From contig CAKSPF010000005.1 in the NCBI GenBank assembly GCA_934481345.1, positions 62,001 to 126,000 of the forward strand: a DNA stretch of 64,000 bases, in the 5' to 3' direction. The translations under genes and the position numbers were made by a program. The notes under the pieces are model-generated. The model did no database searches. It was not told the DNA's origin and saw only the letters and a program-made list of their open reading frames with translations. Below are positions 54,360-63,765 of this stretch, piece after piece. Numbering within the stretch: position 1 is the first letter of the stretch; each line of letters starts with the position of its first letter. Origin of the DNA: an uncultured Clostridia bacterium (GTDB lineage Bacteria; Bacillota; Clostridia; UMGS1810).

Positions 54360-56201
54360 ATGAAAAGTTCAAAAATTCTTTCGCTTGCTGTAGCAATATG
54401 TGTAATGCTTTGTTCGTTGCCTTTTGCAAGCGCCGCAACATTTAATGATGTTGATTCAACTAAGTACAGTTGGGCAGTAAACGAAATCAACTCAATGGCT
54501 TCAACGGGAATAATCAAGGGCTATGAAGACGGAACGTTCAGACCCGAAAGAACGGTTACCAAGCTCGAAGCATTAGTGCTTACCGCAAGAGTTTTGGGCG
54601 TTAATGACTCTGAAAATGAGCCTGTATTGGACGCAGCCATTGAAGCATATTCCGAGAAAATCGACAAATATGAATTAAGCTATGGTAACAACGAGATTGC
54701 GTATCTGTTAATTAAAAATATTATATCGGAATCTGAGCTTTCAAGCTATATCGAAAAAAATATTGCTTCCGAGGGTATGAAAAGATATGAAATAGCAGTT
54801 TTGCTTACAAAAGCCCTCGACGCTGAAAAAACAGTCAGCCAAAATGTTATAACATCGCTTGAATACAGCGATGCGGCAGATATACCGGCATATGCAAAAA
54901 AATATGTTGAGTATGTAACAAACAACGGACTTATGAACGGTATGGACAACAACAGTTTTTCTCCGAATACCGATGTAACCCGTGCACAGGCGGCTGTATT
55001 GCTTTCAAAACTTATCGGAATGACGAATTACACATTCCAAAGCGGTCTTGTTTCAAGCATGGATACTGCTTCGAGAATTATTAAGGTTAAAAACAGCAGC
55101 AGCAAATCATTTGACTATACAGTAAATTCTTCTGTACTTTTGAGATTTGAAGGCGCTCCTATAACAATAAACGATATTGCAACCGGTTATGAAGCCGTTA
55201 TTACCTTAAAAGGTGATACACTTTATGCTATTGACTTTGTAACCCCGCTTTTGGATGATGAAATTTACGGTGCAGTTACAAGTATAACTACAGGCAGCAA
55301 GCCGGCTATAGCAGTAAACGTTTTTGAAGATGATTCTGCTGAAGCTACCGGAAGAAAAGAAAGCTTTCCGCTTGCCGATAATTGTGTAATACTTTATGGC
55401 GGCGACAGTTCTTCACTCAACAGTCTCAAAGCAGGCATGTACGTCCGCCTTACGGTTAAAAGCGGAAAAATTACTACAGTGGACGCTTATGATAAAACTT
55501 CCACCGTATCCGGAAGAATATCCGATATTCAGATTACACCGGTATGCAAGCTGTTTGTAGAACTTACCAACGGAACTGAAGAAGAATACCTTGTTACGGA
55601 TGACGTAACCGTAACCCGTAACGGCTCAAAGGCGACCGCTGCCGATGTTGTAACAGGTGATACAGTCGGTCTCACACTTACTTACGGCCGTGTATCAAAA
55701 ATCGTAGCAACAAGCAAGAGTCAGACTAAAAACGGTATTATTACCCAGGTAATTATCTCTGCTTCACCTAAACTCACTTTGAAAATTGACGGAAGCGAAA
55801 TAACTTATCCGGTATCAAACGGATGTACTTTTAAAATTCCCGGAAAAGCCGACGCTAACTTCTATGATTTGCGTGCAGGTGCTTCGGCTGAAGTTAAAAT
55901 AGAGAGTGATACAATAGTTGAAATCGCAACTGATGTATCCGACGGAATTACACAGATTTCCGGTACTGTAGCATCTGTTAATACATCATACGCGGTAATT
56001 CAGCTTAGCTATGTTGATTCTGCGAGCGGAAATGCAGTTACCGAACCGGTATTTGTAAAAAGCAAGGCGACTATTATAGATATTACCACGGGTAATACTC
56101 TTAAAATTTCTGCAATTAACCCGGGCGCAAAAATAACTGCATTCGGTTCAAGAAATTCAGGCGTTTTTGAAGCTACAACAATTAACGTAACAACTAATTA
56201 A
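54360..56201 (+). CDS. S-layer-like protein with N-terminal SLH domains
   Basis: The 613-residue protein has a signal peptide ending at ASA, then three SLH domains to about residue 215 (TFNDVDSTKYSWAVNEINSMASTGIIKGYEDGTFRPE; SDAADIPAYAKKYVEYVTNNGLMNGMDNNSFSPN). The remainder is a series of beta domains of similar strand pattern (VTSITTGSKPAIAV, ISDIQITPVCKLFVEL, ITQVIISASPKLTLKI, VASVNTSYAVIQL), about four repeats. It has a very strong AGGAGGG site and its own terminator, fitting an abundant surface layer protein. A helical segment between the SLH units contains few SLH-typical residues. Confidence 0.85.
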   Translation: MKSSKILSLAVAICVMLCSLPFASAATFNDVDSTKYSWAVNEINSMASTGIIKGYEDGTFRPERTVTKLEALVLTARVLGVNDSENEPVLDAAIEAYSEKIDKYELSYGNNEIAYLLIKNIISESELSSYIEKNIASEGMKRYEIAVLLTKALDAEKTVSQNVITSLEYSDAADIPAYAKKYVEYVTNNGLMNGMDNNSFSPNTDVTRAQAAVLLSKLIGMTNYTFQSGLVSSMDTASRIIKVKNSSSKSFDYTVNSSVLLRFEGAPITINDIATGYEAVITLKGDTLYAIDFVTPLLDDEIYGAVTSITTGSKPAIAVNVFEDDSAEATGRKESFPLADNCVILYGGDSSSLNSLKAGMYVRLTVKSGKITTVDAYDKTSTVSGRISDIQITPVCKLFVELTNGTEEEYLVTDDVTVTRNGSKATAADVVTGDTVGLTLTYGRVSKIVATSKSQTKNGIITQVIISASPKLTLKIDGSEITYPVSNGCTFKIPGKADANFYDLRAGASAEVKIESDTIVEIATDVSDGITQISGTVASVNTSYAVIQLSYVDSASGNAVTEPVFVKSKATIIDITTGNTLKISAINPGAKITAFGSRNSGVFEATTINVTTN

Positions 56202-56252
56202 AACATAACAGCAGCCGCAGTATATACAGACGGTAATATTCTGTATTTCTGT

Positions 56253-56281
56253 AAATGTGCCTTAATTTAAGGCACATTTTT
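56253..56281 (+). terminator. Terminator after S-layer-like gene
   Basis: AAATGTGCC pairs with GGCACATTT and is followed by T-rich sequence. Confidence 0.85.
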
Positions 56282-56343
56282 GGCTGTTTTATTAAAGGTG
56301 CAGATATTTACTGCGTTTTATTATTTTCGGAGGCAGTTAGTAA

Positions 56344-57387
56344 ATGATAAAGTTCAGCAATACTCAAAACTCTTTCACGGTAAATAACATTTTTGTAGAC
56401 AAATTTTTATGTGACGCTAACGGGTCATTTGTCAAGGTATATCTTTATACATTAAGACATGCTTTAAAAAGTGATATATCAATATCCAAAATTGCTTCCG
56501 ACTTGAATTTGCTTGAATCTGACGTTGTGCGTGCCTTCAAATACTGGAATAAAGCAGGTGTTATAAAATTCAAGCATTACAGCGATGATGATTATTCGGT
56601 TGAATTTTTAAACCTTTCGGATTTGCCGCATGAAGATAAAGACGGCCGTGACAGTGCGGCTGCCGATAATACGGAAAAATTTGAAACCAAGAGCAGTGCC
56701 CGAACAAGCACTTTGCCCACTGCTGTCATGTACACCAAAAGCGATATTAACAATTACATGAAAAACAATGATGGCATCAGACATATGTTTTTGATTTCAT
56801 CACAGCTTTTGAACCGTGCCTTGTCAGATACGGACAGAAAGATTATTTTCAGTTTTTATGATTACTTAAAGCTGCCGGTAGAGGTTATTTTTACTCTGCT
56901 GGAATACTGCGTATCTATCGGAAAAACAAATATGCGGTATATAGAAAAAGTTGCGTACACATGGGCGGATTCAGAAATAAATACCCTTGCAAAAGCAAGC
57001 AACTTTGTAAAAGAGCAAACCGAGGTTTCCAAATTGTCAAAAAAGTATAAGGATATGTTTAAAATAACCGGACGTGATTTGACCGAAACAGAAGAAACGA
57101 TGCTGAAATCATGGATATATGAGCTTAAAGCAAGTGATGAAATGATTAAATCAGCGTATGAAACCACAGTTGCAAATACCGGAAAAATCGCTTTTAAATA
57201 TATGGATGCCGTTCTCAGAAATACTTTCGAACCAAAAAAAAGCAATGTTTCATATTCTGCTGCAAGAAAAGAACGTCCGCAATCAAAAAATGCATTTCAG
57301 AATTATGATGAAAATGACATAACCGATTTTGACCTTAAAATTATGAAAGACAGGCTTAATAAAAGCGTGGGCGGATACGAGGGATAA
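56344..57387 (+). CDS. DnaD domain replication protein
   Basis: The 347-residue protein has an N-terminal winged-helix part (ISISKIASDLNLLESDVVRAFKYWNKAGVIKF) and a DnaD C-terminal domain around residues 160-215 (LSDTDRKIIFSFYDYLKLPVEVIFTLLEYCV ... YIEKVAYTW). Such proteins help load the replicative helicase at the origin or at stalled forks. The helicase loader gene follows 3 bp later. Confidence 0.9.
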   Translation: MIKFSNTQNSFTVNNIFVDKFLCDANGSFVKVYLYTLRHALKSDISISKIASDLNLLESDVVRAFKYWNKAGVIKFKHYSDDDYSVEFLNLSDLPHEDKDGRDSAAADNTEKFETKSSARTSTLPTAVMYTKSDINNYMKNNDGIRHMFLISSQLLNRALSDTDRKIIFSFYDYLKLPVEVIFTLLEYCVSIGKTNMRYIEKVAYTWADSEINTLAKASNFVKEQTEVSKLSKKYKDMFKITGRDLTETEETMLKSWIYELKASDEMIKSAYETTVANTGKIAFKYMDAVLRNTFEPKKSNVSYSAARKERPQSKNAFQNYDENDITDFDLKIMKDRLNKSVGGYEG

Positions 57388-57390
57388 TCA

Positions 57391-58395
57391 ATGTACAATT
57401 CAAATCTTTTACATGAGCGCGTAATGCGCAAATATGACAGAATTAAAACCCAAAAGGCAAACGAGCGCAGAGTATGGCTTGATTTTGTTTATGAAAAGCT
57501 GCCTCAGCTTCGCGATATTGATAATTCAATTTCTTCTCTTGCACTCAAGCATGCATCAAGAATTATTACGGATAAGATTACTCCCGAGCAAGCCGTAACA
57601 GAAATGGAAAAAGAGAAAAAAACACTTGAAGACAAAAAAAACAAGCTTATAGAAGAATCTGCGCTGAGTATTCCGGATTTTAAGCCGTATGTATGCGATA
57701 AGTGCCGCGATACCGGATTTGCAAACGGTGAAAAATGCGAGTGCTATATGAACTATCTGCAGGAAATTATGCGTTCCGGAATCAAAGGCTCCACGGGAAT
57801 TACCTCTGATTTTGCAATCAGTACATTTGATAAATTTGAATTGAAATGGTATGATAAATCTCCGGATGTCAAATCAGGAATTTCACCGTATGAAAATATG
57901 AAGTCGGTGCTGCGTGAATGTAAGCTGTTTTGCTTTGATTTTGAAGAAAAAGGCGGTAATTTGTATTTTTACGGTAAATCAGGCACCGGAAAAACCTTCA
58001 TGGCAAGCTGCATTGCCAACGACCTGATAAAACAGGGCAGAACTGTAATGTATCAGTCTGCGTACAAGCTTTTTCAGCTTATGGAGGATTACAAGTTTTC
58101 AAAAATAAACCGTGATGAGTATTCGGACGAGTACAACAGCGTTTACAACAGCGATTTGCTTATTATTGATGATTTGGGAACAGAATTTACCACTACATAT
58201 ACATGTTCGGTTTTTTTTGATATTTTGAATACACGCATACTTAATAAAAAAAGTACGGTTATAAGTACAAATTTAAGTGTGAATAATCTTGCCGAGAAAT
58301 ACACAGAGCGTGTTTCGTCAAGAATAATAGGTAATTTTGAGATGATGCGGTTTATGGGCGACGATATACGCATAATAAAAAAATACGGTAAATAA
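57391..58395 (+). CDS. DnaI/DnaC-like helicase loader ATPase
   Basis: The 334-residue protein has an N-terminal zinc site (CDKCRDTGFANGEKCEC), as in clostridial DnaI-type loaders, then an AAA+ domain with Walker A GKSGTGKTFMA, Walker B LLIIDDLGTE, and a sensor segment STNLSVNNL. It should load the DnaB-type helicase together with the DnaD protein encoded upstream. Confidence 0.9.
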   Translation: MYNSNLLHERVMRKYDRIKTQKANERRVWLDFVYEKLPQLRDIDNSISSLALKHASRIITDKITPEQAVTEMEKEKKTLEDKKNKLIEESALSIPDFKPYVCDKCRDTGFANGEKCECYMNYLQEIMRSGIKGSTGITSDFAISTFDKFELKWYDKSPDVKSGISPYENMKSVLRECKLFCFDFEEKGGNLYFYGKSGTGKTFMASCIANDLIKQGRTVMYQSAYKLFQLMEDYKFSKINRDEYSDEYNSVYNSDLLIIDDLGTEFTTTYTCSVFFDILNTRILNKKSTVISTNLSVNNLAEKYTERVSSRIIGNFEMMRFMGDDIRIIKKYGK

Positions 58396-58418
58396 AAACA
58401 TTTCACAGGAGAAAACAT

Positions 58419-59285
58419 ATGCTTAAAGCAGACAACTGGAAGGATTATGAGATAATAGACGCCGCAGACGGCATGAAGCTTGAACGTTGGAACAACTTTG
58501 TTTTGAGCAGACCCGATCCGCAGATAATATGGAAAGAAGCGTCAGATTTGAAGTCGTGGAAAAAAGCGGATGCAGTATACCATCGCAGCAAATCCGGCGG
58601 CGGTGAGTGGGAATTTGCAAAGCAGCTTCCGGAGTCTTGGCAGATTAAATATAAAAATTATACTTTCAATGTTAAGCCTATGGGATTTAAGCATACCGGC
58701 ATTTTTCCCGAACAGGCTGTAAACTGGGACTTTATAGACAAAGCCATATCTTCCCGAGGTAATAAAACTAATGTTTTAAATCTTTTTGCCTATACCGGAG
58801 GCGCAACCGTTGCGGCTGCTGCTGCCGGGGCGAGTGTTGTTCATGTTGACGCCGCAAAGGGTATGGTTAACTGGGCGAAAGAAAACGCTGTAGCATCCGG
58901 GCTCGGGCAGGCAAGCATACGTTATATTGTTGATGACTGCATCAAATTTGTAGAACGCGAGATCAGACGTGGCAGAAAATACGACGGCATTATTATGGAC
59001 CCGCCGTCATACGGCAGGGGGCCAAAAGGTGAAATCTGGAAATTTGAAGACGAACTGTACGGTTTGGTTTTAAAGTGTTCAGAACTTTTAAGCGACACAC
59101 CTTTGTTTTTTATTGTTAATTCATATACGACCGGTATTTCACATACCGTAGTTGCAAATGTTCTCAAAATGACAATTGGCAAAAAATTCGGCGGAAAAAT
59201 CACTTCGGATGAAATCTGCCTTCCGGTAAAATCATCCGACATATTGCTTCCGTGCGGTGCTGCAACAAGATGGTTTAATTTCTAA
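58419..59285 (+). CDS. SAM-dependent RNA methyltransferase (RlmI/K-like)
   Basis: The 288-residue protein has a Rossmann-type methyltransferase fold with SAM motif NLFAYTGGATVAAAAAGA, acidic DAAKGMVNWAKENA, and the catalytic DPPSYGRGPKGEIW, the pattern of the RlmI/RlmK and YccW-type 23S rRNA cytosine methyltransferases. The N-terminal PUA domain of RlmI is absent. CAGGAGAAAAC supports the ATG. Confidence 0.85.
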   Translation: MLKADNWKDYEIIDAADGMKLERWNNFVLSRPDPQIIWKEASDLKSWKKADAVYHRSKSGGGEWEFAKQLPESWQIKYKNYTFNVKPMGFKHTGIFPEQAVNWDFIDKAISSRGNKTNVLNLFAYTGGATVAAAAAGASVVHVDAAKGMVNWAKENAVASGLGQASIRYIVDDCIKFVEREIRRGRKYDGIIMDPPSYGRGPKGEIWKFEDELYGLVLKCSELLSDTPLFFIVNSYTTGISHTVVANVLKMTIGKKFGGKITSDEICLPVKSSDILLPCGAATRWFNF

Positions 59286-59299
59286 TTGGAGGACTTACA

Positions 59300-60136
59300 T
59301 TGATTAAGGTTGACAATTTGACTTTTGCATACAGCGAACCTGATGAAAAGACACAAAACATAATACTTAAAAATATAAACCTCAGCATAAATGACGGCGA
59401 ATTCACAGCAATTCTCGGGCATAACGGTTCGGGGAAATCCACTTTGGCAAAGCATTTTAATGCGATTTTGCTTCCGCAGGGCGGCAAAGTTTATATAAAT
59501 GGCTTAGATACGGCTGATGAAAAAAATGTGTGGGATATTCGTTCAAATGCCGCAATGGTATTTCAAAACCCCGATAATCAGATTGTTGCTACCGTTGTCG
59601 AAGAGGACGTTGCTTTTGCTGCAGAAAATCTCGGAGTTCCTCCTGCTGAAATACGCAAAAGGGTAGACTATGCGCTTGAAGCCGTAGGAATGTCCGATTA
59701 CAAAAAAAATGCTCCGCATCTGCTTTCCGGCGGTCAGAAACAGCGTATCGCCATTGCAGGTGTTATTGCCATGAAACCGAGTATAATTGTTTTCGATGAA
59801 CCGACTGCAATGCTTGATCCTTCCGGAAGAAAGGAAGTAATGAAAACAATAATGCGTTTAAATACCGAATATGGCATAACGATTGTTCTTATTACTCACA
59901 ATATGGATGAAGCAGTTCTGGCAAAGAGGATTATAGTTATGGACGACGGCGAAATTGTAGCAGACAGTGTGCCCGAAAAAGTTTTTTCAGATGTTGCAAA
60001 AATGAAAAAACTCGGTCTGGATGTGCCGCAGGTCACATACCTTGCATATTTGCTCCGAATACGCGGTATTGACATAAGAAATGACATTTTAAGCGTTGAA
60101 GATTGCGTGAAGGAGATAAAAAAATTATGTCTTTGA
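59300..60136 (+). CDS. ecfA1: ECF transporter ATPase EcfA1
   Basis: The 278-residue ATPase has Walker A GHNGSGKSTLAKH, Q-loop QNPDNQIVATVVEEDVAF (the EcfA1 mark), signature LSGGQKQR and Walker B VFDEPTAMLDP. It is the first gene of the energy-coupling module that drives vitamin uptake with interchangeable S components. TTG start after GGAGG. Confidence 0.94.
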   Translation: MIKVDNLTFAYSEPDEKTQNIILKNINLSINDGEFTAILGHNGSGKSTLAKHFNAILLPQGGKVYINGLDTADEKNVWDIRSNAAMVFQNPDNQIVATVVEEDVAFAAENLGVPPAEIRKRVDYALEAVGMSDYKKNAPHLLSGGQKQRIAIAGVIAMKPSIIVFDEPTAMLDPSGRKEVMKTIMRLNTEYGITIVLITHNMDEAVLAKRIIVMDDGEIVADSVPEKVFSDVAKMKKLGLDVPQVTYLAYLLRIRGIDIRNDILSVEDCVKEIKKLCL

Positions 60137-60987
60137 AGGTCAGTCACTTAACACATATATATTCAAAAAACGGTCCTTATGAGAATGCTGCCGTAAAAGA
60201 TGTTTCGTTTGAAATTCCAGACGGAGCTTTTGTAGGAATTATAGGGCGCACCGGAAGCGGCAAATCTACACTTATTCAGCATTTAAACGGGCTTTTAAAA
60301 CCCGACTCCGGCAGCATCGTAATCAACGGCACAGATATTACAAAACCGGATGTTGATTTAAGAAAAATCCGTTCTCAGGTCGGCATCGTTTTTCAGTACC
60401 CGGAATATCAGCTCTTTGAAGAAACTGTTTATAAAGATATAGCATACGGGCCGCACAATCTCGGCTTTGACGAACAGCGTATAAAAGAGCTTGTGTATGA
60501 CAGTATCAGCTTTGTCGGACTTAGCGAGGATGTTTTGGACAAATCTCCTTTTGAACTTTCCGGCGGACAAAAGCGCAGAGTGGCTATTGCCGGTGTACTC
60601 GCTATGAATCCGTCTGTAATTATACTTGACGAACCGACAGCAGGTCTTGACCCTGCCGGAAGAAACGACCTTTTATTCCGGCTAAAAGAACTTCACACTG
60701 CAAAAAAAACTACAATAATACTTGTATCACATTCTATGGAAGATGTCGCAAGCACGGTGTCGCATGTCATGGTCATGGCAAACGGTACGCTTGCCGCATA
60801 CGACACGGTGGCAAATGTTTTTTCAAATCCGGATATGCTTGCCGGTTACGGACTTGATATTCCGCAGATAAGCAGCGTGGTAAATGAGCTTAAAAAATGC
60901 GGAATAAAGCTTTCCGACAACATATACACGGTAGAAAAAGCTGCCGATGAAATATACAATTATATTAAAGGAGCAAAAAATGCTTAA
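60127..60987 (+). CDS. ecfA2: ECF transporter ATPase EcfA2
   Basis: The 286-residue ATPase has Walker A GRTGSGKSTLIQH, Q-loop QYPEYQLFEETVYKDIAYGP (EcfA2 mark), signature LSGGQKRR and Walker B ILDEPTAGLDP. The start (ATG 60127) overlaps ecfA1 by 10 bp, with GGAG 11 bp upstream; it pairs with EcfA1 under EcfT. Confidence 0.94.
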   Translation: MSLKVSHLTHIYSKNGPYENAAVKDVSFEIPDGAFVGIIGRTGSGKSTLIQHLNGLLKPDSGSIVINGTDITKPDVDLRKIRSQVGIVFQYPEYQLFEETVYKDIAYGPHNLGFDEQRIKELVYDSISFVGLSEDVLDKSPFELSGGQKRRVAIAGVLAMNPSVIILDEPTAGLDPAGRNDLLFRLKELHTAKKTTIILVSHSMEDVASTVSHVMVMANGTLAAYDTVANVFSNPDMLAGYGLDIPQISSVVNELKKCGIKLSDNIYTVEKAADEIYNYIKGAKNA

Positions 60988-61786
60988 GGATATCACCCTG
61001 GGACAGTATTTTCCCGCAGATTCTGTAATACACAGCCTTGATCCGCGAATAAAAATAGTTTTTACTTTTTTATTCATTATAGCTGTATTTATTGCAAATT
61101 CGGCTGCTTCGTTTGCTTTTTCGGCAGCGTTTATACTGTATATAATATTTCTGTCAAAAATAAAATTAACATATATTTTAAAATCATTAAAACCCGTAAT
61201 GTTTTTAATTTTGTTTACTGCTGTTATAAATCTCTTTTTTACGGGCGGTGATGATGTAGTTTTTGAATTTTCATTTTTAAAAGTTACAAAAAGCGGACTT
61301 TATTCAGCTCTTTTCATGGCGCTGAGAGTAATAATACTTGTAACGGCAACTTCGCTTCTCACATATACAACTTCTCCGATTTTGCTTACAGACGGCATAG
61401 AAAAGCTGCTCGAACCTTTCAGCAAAATAGGCGTACCGGCTCACGAGCTTGCTATGATGATGACTATTGCACTGCGTTTTATACCTACTCTGCTGGAGGA
61501 AACGGATAAAATTATAATGGCACAGAAAGCACGCGGAGCAGATTTTGAGAGCGGAAACTTTGTCCGCCGTGCAAAATCGCTTATACCGATACTTGTTCCG
61601 CTTTTTATAAGCTCTTTTCGCCGTGCCGATGAACTTGCAACAGCCATGGAATGCAGATGTTACCGGGGCGGTAAAAACCGCACAAGGCTCAGAGAACTCA
61701 GATTTACCCGCCTTGATGCTTACGCTGCAATACAAATGTGTATGTTTATGATAATTCTCATAGTAATGGGAGTATTTAAAATATGA
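60980..61786 (+). CDS. ecfT: ECF transporter membrane component EcfT
   Basis: The 268-residue protein has about five membrane helices and the two coupling motifs AQKARGADF and MECRCYRGG (an ARG-type pair) that contact the ATPases. It begins HSLDPRIKIVFT, a usual EcfT start. AAAGGAG supports the ATG at 60980. No S component gene lies nearby. Confidence 0.93.
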   Translation: MLKDITLGQYFPADSVIHSLDPRIKIVFTFLFIIAVFIANSAASFAFSAAFILYIIFLSKIKLTYILKSLKPVMFLILFTAVINLFFTGGDDVVFEFSFLKVTKSGLYSALFMALRVIILVTATSLLTYTTSPILLTDGIEKLLEPFSKIGVPAHELAMMMTIALRFIPTLLEETDKIIMAQKARGADFESGNFVRRAKSLIPILVPLFISSFRRADELATAMECRCYRGGKNRTRLRELRFTRLDAYAAIQMCMFMIILIVMGVFKI

Positions 61787-62523
61787 ATAGCAGAAATTTA
61801 AAACTTACCTTGCAGTATGACGGTACTGATTTTCACGGATTTCAGATTCAGCCGGTGGCTGTAACGGTACAAAAATGTATTGAAGACGCGCTGAGCGCGA
61901 TAACATCTGAAGATATTAAAATCAACGGATGTTCTCGTACAGATGCAGGTGTGCATGCAGTAAAGTATGTGTGTTCGTTTTTTACAGCATTCCCAATCCC
62001 GGCAGAGAGACTGCCGATTGTTCTCAATCATAAACTTCCGGACAGCATTAAAGCTCTTGAATGCTGTGAAGTAAGCTGTGAATTTCACGCACGTTTCGAT
62101 ACGTCAAGCAAAACATACCGATATATTATAAATACAGATGTCAATCCTGATGTTTTTTCACGCAGCTATGAGTGGCAGCTCGGAAAAGCTCTTGATGTTG
62201 AAAAAATGCAATCGGCAGCAAAATACATTGAAGGTGAACATGATTTCAGATGCTTCATGTCTGCCGGCGGCAGCGTTCAGTCAACGGTAAGAACCGTTTA
62301 CGGTGTAAAGCTTGTATCTGACGGCAGCCGCGTTGTGATGTACATTAAAGCCAACGGTTACTTATACAATATGGTAAGAATTATTACCGGTACTCTTGTG
62401 AATGTTGGCTTGGGTATTTTCAAGCCCGAATACATAAAGGAAATTATTGAAAGCAAATTACGCGAAAAAGCAGGCCCGACAGCACCGCCGCAAGGACTTT
62501 ATCTTTATGATGTTCAATATTAA
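61783..62523 (+). CDS. truA: tRNA pseudouridine(38-40) synthase
   Basis: The 246-residue protein has the TruA pattern: LQYDGTDFHGFQIQP, the catalytic Asp in GCSRTDAGVHA, and FRYMVRII-like YLYNMVRIITGTLV. It modifies the anticodon stem of tRNAs. It overlaps ecfT by 4 bp, the ecfA1-ecfA2-ecfT-truA order usual in Firmicutes. Confidence 0.95.
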   Translation: MNSRNLKLTLQYDGTDFHGFQIQPVAVTVQKCIEDALSAITSEDIKINGCSRTDAGVHAVKYVCSFFTAFPIPAERLPIVLNHKLPDSIKALECCEVSCEFHARFDTSSKTYRYIINTDVNPDVFSRSYEWQLGKALDVEKMQSAAKYIEGEHDFRCFMSAGGSVQSTVRTVYGVKLVSDGSRVVMYIKANGYLYNMVRIITGTLVNVGLGIFKPEYIKEIIESKLREKAGPTAPPQGLYLYDVQY

Positions 62524-62540
62524 CGAAGCAGGTGATTTGT

Positions 62541-63740
62541 ATGAATAAAAACCGCAATGAATCTGACAATACCAATATACTTGAATTTCCGACGCAGCAA
62601 AATGATCCTGTTGTGCAGAGGCATAACAGAAGAATGCAGAAAAACGCAAAAAAAAGATATATTAAGTATATACTGCTGTGTTTTTCGGCAATAATAATCA
62701 TTGCTGCTTTTTTTGCAATAAACAGCGGAAAAGACAATTTTAAAAATACTGATGAAGTTAACAGAACTGCAATTGACACATTGAGCAGTGAAAACTATGC
62801 ATTTTCTGCATACCGCGAAGGATATATATATGCCAAAGACGGGAAAATATCGTGTTATAATACAAACCAGGAAATGCAGTGGGAAATAAACGGTTCAAAA
62901 ACCGAGCCGAAAATTGCAGTTAATGAGGAATATGCGCTTATATATTACCCAAATGATGCTTTGGCTGTAGTTACCGACGGTTCAAAAACGAAATCCATCA
63001 AAACCGACGGCAATGTAGTTTACGGCACAGTTAACAAAAACGGCTATGCCGCACTGATCGTCGAAGAAGACGGTTTTAAAAATCAGATAGCGGTATATAA
63101 TGCTTCTGGAAAATCACTGTACAAATGGCACAATTCGGATGAATACATAACTGCCGTGCAGTTCTCGGACAATAATAAATACCTTGTTGCATCGGGTGTG
63201 GGATTTGATGAGAAAAAAGTCGGCGCCGAAGCATTTGTTTTTGACATTACCACAAAGGACAGTGCAAAAAAAGTTGCTTTGGGCGACTCGGTTATATGTG
63301 ACATGAAATTTATAAGCAAAAATGATTTTATTGTCATTCTTGATAATAAAACTGTTTGCTACAATATCGGGCAAAAAGAAAAATGGTCAATAGACTACGA
63401 CGGCAAAAATTTATGTACCTATGATATAAGCGATATAGGAAGTGTTGCGCTTGTATTCGGTGATGATTCCGCCATGTCGGGTTCTGAAATTATGTTTTAT
63501 AACCGCCGCGGAACGCTTAAAGGAAAATGCAAAACCGACTCCAAGGTTTCACAGATAAATATGCAGGGCAGCACTGCACTTGCCATATGTGACAGAGAAC
63601 TTGCGGTTTTGAATTCCAAAGGAAAAAAGATTTATTCGCAGGAGCTTAATTATGATGTTCGCAAGAGCTATTTTCTCGGTGACAAAAAAACTGCTCTTAC
63701 CATTGCCGGTTCGGGTGCCTATCTTGTATCTGCTCATTAA
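62541..63740 (+). CDS. DUF5711-like membrane-anchored beta-propeller protein
   Basis: The 399-residue protein has a polar basic N-terminus, one membrane helix at about 45-62 (YILLCFSAIIIIAAFFA) and a large outer part made of repeated WD/PQQ-like strands (GYIYAKDGKISCYN, YALIYYPNDALAVV, GSVALVFGDD). I recognise it as DUF5711-type, of unknown function. It starts at the ATG at 62541 after AGGTGATTTGT. It precedes a cvpA-like gene by 25 bp, so both may act in the envelope. Confidence 0.75.
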   Translation: MNKNRNESDNTNILEFPTQQNDPVVQRHNRRMQKNAKKRYIKYILLCFSAIIIIAAFFAINSGKDNFKNTDEVNRTAIDTLSSENYAFSAYREGYIYAKDGKISCYNTNQEMQWEINGSKTEPKIAVNEEYALIYYPNDALAVVTDGSKTKSIKTDGNVVYGTVNKNGYAALIVEEDGFKNQIAVYNASGKSLYKWHNSDEYITAVQFSDNNKYLVASGVGFDEKKVGAEAFVFDITTKDSAKKVALGDSVICDMKFISKNDFIVILDNKTVCYNIGQKEKWSIDYDGKNLCTYDISDIGSVALVFGDDSAMSGSEIMFYNRRGTLKGKCKTDSKVSQINMQGSTALAICDRELAVLNSKGKKIYSQELNYDVRKSYFLGDKKTALTIAGSGAYLVSAH

Positions 63741-63765
63741 AAAGTCCTGCTGAGGAGATATAAAT